From NCBI GenBank assembly GCA_964565335.1, contig CAZMEN010000092.1, positions 1-8,444 of the forward strand: a DNA stretch of 8,444 nucleotides. Reading direction: 5' to 3'. Every line of letters begins with the position of its first letter. Within the stretch, counting starts at the first letter, position 1. The notes below the pieces were generated by a model. The model searched no databases. It was not told where the DNA came from and saw only the letters and a list, made by a program, of their open reading frames with translations. This DNA is from Litorimonas sp964565335 (GTDB lineage: Bacteria; Pseudomonadota; Alphaproteobacteria; Caulobacterales; Maricaulaceae). This document shows positions 6,641-8,444 of this stretch, piece after piece. The position numbers were made by a program, and so were the translations under genes.

Positions 6641-6664
6641 AGAGGCACTCAAAAGAGTGCCTCT
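6641..6664 (-). terminator. intrinsic terminator or attenuator between rlpA and the carboxypeptidase gene
   Basis: A perfect 10-bp inverted repeat (AGAGGCACTC / GAGTGCCTCT) with a 4-base loop. On the minus strand the loop is TTTT and the stem runs into TTTTGATT, so it can act as a Rho-independent terminator there; on the plus strand no T-run follows. It lies about 75 bp after the rlpA stop and about 30 bp before the carboxypeptidase start. It can therefore end rlpA transcription. Because little room is left for a promoter after it, it may instead act as an attenuator in the leader of the downstream operon. The short T-run suggests incomplete termination. Confidence 0.7.
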
Positions 6665-6736
6665 CATACATCACATAGCTTTGTGGCAATCGCAAGGCCG
6701 ATAGGCGATGCGCAAACCGCGCTTAATTAGTCTCCG

Positions 6737-7921
6737 TTAATCCCGTAGCGTATTATAAATTCGGGAATTCACAGCCGGAATGAACCGAGGCTGATTTACA
6801 TCGCGCTTGTCGCTTTTGGCGATATGAATCGGCCCTTTGATTGTCAGTGTTATTTGGCTGTCATCATGCTCTGGCGCGGGTTGGCCGGGAACCGGGATAG
6901 GCGAGCGCGGCGCAATCGGGCCGTAATTATCTGCCACAGGGTAATCAGGCTCAAATTGCGGGTTGGCTTGCGGCATATCGAAATAATCCATTGAGACTTG
7001 CGGCGTATCCGGTGTCGGCATGGGGTTTTCGTAAGGTAGAGTCGGCAGAGCGCTTTCATAAGGTGATACCTCTGAATGTCTTTGAGGTGTAGGCTCTTGA
7101 TATGGTAGGGGCGCCGAATAAGGCGTCGGCGTTTGAGGTTGCTCCTGCATACTGATTGGCGGCAATGCAGGAGACGGCGCTACGGCCTGTCTGGAGGCAT
7201 TCGGATCAGCAGGTCCGATATAACGCACACGGACACGGGCAAGGCCACCGTCAATGGTGCCAAGCGCTTGAGCCGCGCCTTTAGATAAATCGATAATACG
7301 CGTATCCACAAATGGCCCGCGATCATTCAGACGAACAATCAAGCTGCGTCCATTTTCTAAATTCTCGACGTGTAGTAAAGAATTCAGAGGCAGTGTGCGA
7401 TGCGCCGCCGTCATATCATTCATATTGAAGATTTCGCCAGTCGCAGTGGGGCGGCCATGAAACTTTTCGCCGTACCAAGAGGCGATTCCTGCAACATCAT
7501 AGGCCGGGTCATGCTCGGGTTTATGGCTTTGGCCATCAATCGTATAAAGCTGGCCGAGCTTCTGATGGGAGTAAAGCTGTACATCCACGGAATTCGGATC
7601 GAATTGCGGGCCGCTCCGCATAGGCTGTTGCAGAGGCTGTTTGGGTTCGGCTCTATATTGAGGCGTATAAGGGGTTGGCTGTGAGCGTGAATAGTCAGGT
7701 TGAGAGGCGACGCCGCGTTGACGAATGCTTTCCGATGATTTTGGCAGTGTTAAAGAGGCATATTGTGCATCGCCATTCCCGATTTTATAGGTTATGGGCG
7801 CAGGTTCCGTCATTTTGACGACGCCTGTCGAAGCACAGGCCGTCATTCCTAATCCCATACCGGCGCAAATCGTTAAACGGGTCCAGCGTTCGAAACGTCC
7901 TTCAATAAACTTTATCATCAT
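6737..7921 (-). CDS. rlpA: septal ring lytic transglycosylase RlpA-family lipoprotein
   Basis: RlpA proteins are envelope lipoproteins that bind or cleave denuded septal glycan strands. With the ATG at 7921 there are 394 residues. The N-terminus has a basic stretch, a short hydrophobic segment and the likely lipidated C29 (GMTACAS). A Pro/Gln-rich spacer (about 60-140) precedes the double-psi beta-barrel domain, about 142-235: GIASWYGEKFHGRPTATGE, TAAHRTLPL and VRLNDRGPF. Residues E163, H174 and D200 occupy the conserved active-site positions; the Asp usual in GExFD is N166. No SPOR domain is present. The C-terminal 150 residues are low complexity, rich in Pro, Tyr and Gln, with a PY-x(3-4)-LP repeat near 264-306. 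A TTG start at 7927 or the second ATG at 7918 are alternatives; no ribosome site decides it. The gene is probably transcribed on its own and ended by the hairpin before the carboxypeptidase gene. Confidence 0.9.
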   Translation of the reverse strand: MMIKFIEGRFERWTRLTICAGMGLGMTACASTGVVKMTEPAPITYKIGNGDAQYASLTLPKSSESIRQRGVASQPDYSRSQPTPYTPQYRAEPKQPLQQPMRSGPQFDPNSVDVQLYSHQKLGQLYTIDGQSHKPEHDPAYDVAGIASWYGEKFHGRPTATGEIFNMNDMTAAHRTLPLNSLLHVENLENGRSLIVRLNDRGPFVDTRIIDLSKGAAQALGTIDGGLARVRVRYIGPADPNASRQAVAPSPALPPISMQEQPQTPTPYSAPLPYQEPTPQRHSEVSPYESALPTLPYENPMPTPDTPQVSMDYFDMPQANPQFEPDYPVADNYGPIAPRSPIPVPGQPAPEHDDSQITLTIKGPIHIAKSDKRDVNQPRFIPAVNSRIYNTLRD

Positions 7922-8035
7922 TACCAACTTTCACTTTGTAGCCCGCTATGTGGCGAGACACAGTTTCCACCTGATGACGGCTGGATTTATATCGCTTATT
8001 CCTGTCATCTTAGGACACCTTCTACGAAATCGAGT

Positions 8036-8074
8036 TTAAATCGGCGTTAGAAGACAAAGGTAACAGGTCTTCAA
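8036..8074 (-). promoter_or_regulatory. candidate rlpA promoter with overlapping CtrA-like box
   Basis: On the minus strand, TTGAAG (8074-8069) and TCTAAC (8051-8046) are 17 bp apart, a plausible sigma-70-type -35/-10 pair with 4 of 6 matches each. This would start transcription about 118 bases before the rlpA ATG. Overlapping the -10, bases 8036-8050 read TTAA-N7-TTAG on the plus strand, one base off the TTAA-N7-TTAA pattern of the alphaproteobacterial cell-cycle regulator CtrA. That would fit a division gene. Both calls rest on short matches and could be chance. Confidence 0.25.
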
Positions 8075-8150
8075 AATTCAAGGTAAATAAAGTCTTGTTG
8101 AATTAGTGCTGGATAGAGCTCATTCATTTTTAAAATGGATGCAAAACCCC

Positions 8151-8185
8151 TATAAAATGGGTTGAACGTCCCTCCAAAACCCATT
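8151..8185 (+). promoter_or_regulatory. possible tRNA-Ser promoter element and adjacent inverted repeat
   Basis: TATAAAAT at 8151-8158 is the best -10-like element upstream of the tRNA, about 60 bp before the mature 5' end. The only -35 candidate is the T-rich TTTTTA at 8127-8132, which is weak. It overlaps an 8-bp inverted repeat, AATGGGTT (8156-8163) and AACCCATT (8178-8185), with a 14-base loop. A second TATA-like stretch at 8206-8211 is too close to the mature tRNA to be its -10 unless the leader is nearly absent. Rest of the 7922-8215 gap: I see no gene. Confidence 0.2.
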
Positions 8186-8215
8186 AAGCGTCCGCTCACT
8201 CTCAATTATACCCGT

Positions 8216-8305
8216 GGGCGGGTGGCAGAGTGGTTGAATGCACCGGTCTTGAAAACCGGCATAGGTGAAAGTCTATCGGGGGTTCGAATCCCTCCCCGCC
8301 CGCCA
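8216..8305 (+). tRNA. tRNA-Ser (anticodon UGA)
   Basis: A full cloverleaf can be folded by eye. The acceptor GGGCGGG (8216-8222) pairs with CCCGCCC (8295-8301), followed by discriminator G8302 and an encoded CCA (8303-8305). A D-arm follows T8223. Anticodon stem CCGGT/ACCGG flanks the loop CTTGAAA, with the anticodon TGA at 8250-8252, which reads UCA and related serine codons. The long class II variable arm (around 8260-8277, ATAG pairing with CTAT) is expected for serine. T stem GGGGG/CCCTC surrounds TTCGAAT. The gene is 90 nt including CCA and intact. Ends were set from the acceptor pairing. Confidence 0.97.
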
Positions 8306-8444
8306 CTTACATCACCCGAACGTGGTTCTGCGAAGCAGAGGTCGCGAGGATGTTCTCTCCGCATTATATTATAGCCCAAGTTTATTGTGCCACTCGCCAT
8401 CCTACCATCCGCGTGACCGTATGCGGTCTGCCCGAAGGGAACGC
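8306..8444. other. sequence downstream of the tRNA, no gene recognised
   Basis: No reading frame here looks coding. Small hairpins are visible: TCTGC-GAA-GCAGA just after the tRNA, and ACCG-TATG-CGGT followed by CCCGAAGGG near the right edge. No T-run marks a tRNA terminator. The edge hairpins could belong to a structured RNA or gene that continues beyond the window, but I cannot match them to a known RNA. Confidence 0.3.

Noticed and set aside
6611..6667. Longer start for the carboxypeptidase (ATG at 6667)
   Set aside because: It would place acidic residues before the signal peptide and translate through the terminator-like hairpin.
8216..8305. tRNA-Ser as an attachment site of an integrated element
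   Set aside because: Serine tRNA genes are frequent targets, but no duplicated tRNA 3' end appears in the window and the recombinase is about 7 kb away.
8162..8374. 70-codon plus-strand ORF with RVAEWLNAPVLKTGIGESLSGVRIPPRPP
   Set aside because: It is the translation of the tRNA-Ser gene itself, another common false annotation.
8206..8400. 64-codon minus-strand ORF with GGIRTPDRLSPMPVFKTGAFNHSATRP
   Set aside because: This is the well-known false protein produced by translating the antisense of a tRNA-Ser gene; it covers the tRNA.
1..8444. CRISPR array, toxin-antitoxin pair, phage defence or other novel system
   Set aside because: No regularly spaced repeats and no such gene pairs were seen; apart from the recombinase region the genes are housekeeping.

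Overview
The window looks like a chromosomal segment of an alphaproteobacterium with roughly balanced GC. The closest match I can suggest is the Maricaulales/Hyphomonadales kind (inference). The basis is the minus-strand gene order rlpA, dacC-type carboxypeptidase, tmk, holB, tatD, MBL hydrolase, a familiar alphaproteobacterial housekeeping cluster. Several proteins also carry sequence variants that I associate with that group, such as the DSHVNLH start of TatD and the HxHADQ motif of the hydrolase.

Layout, left to right. Bases 1-182 may hold the 5' part of an unrecognised minus-strand gene that leaves the window (weak). Bases 240-271 form a perfect 14-bp inverted repeat around a GCAG centre. 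It reads as a Xer/dif-like core: two identical inverted 11-bp arms around a 6-bp centre. Directly downstream (309-1274, +) is a complete tyrosine recombinase with all catalytic residues, and 33 bp after it comes kdsB (1308-2120, +), which makes CMP-Kdo for lipopolysaccharide. kdsB converges on, and overlaps by 11 bp, the end of the minus-strand operon.

The minus-strand operon (6610 down to 2110) encodes a penicillin-binding carboxypeptidase, thymidylate kinase, the delta' clamp-loader subunit, a TatD-family metal hydrolase and a PhnP-like MBL-fold hydrolase. Its genes are separated by 1-2 nt or overlap by 1 nt, so translation is probably coupled. Upstream and on the same strand is rlpA (7921 down to 6737), a septal peptidoglycan lipoprotein. 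A strong hairpin (6641-6664) with a T-run on the minus strand lies between rlpA and the carboxypeptidase gene, so it can end the rlpA transcript or attenuate the operon. At the right end a complete tRNA-Ser(UGA) gene (8216-8305, +) is divergent from rlpA; the last 139 bp hold nothing I can name.

The cluster joins cell-wall remodelling (RlpA, carboxypeptidase), dTTP supply (Tmk) and chromosome replication (HolB), with LPS synthesis (KdsB) next door. I saw no defence system, CRISPR array or large cryptic gene cluster. The least ordinary part is the palindrome plus recombinase at 240-1274.
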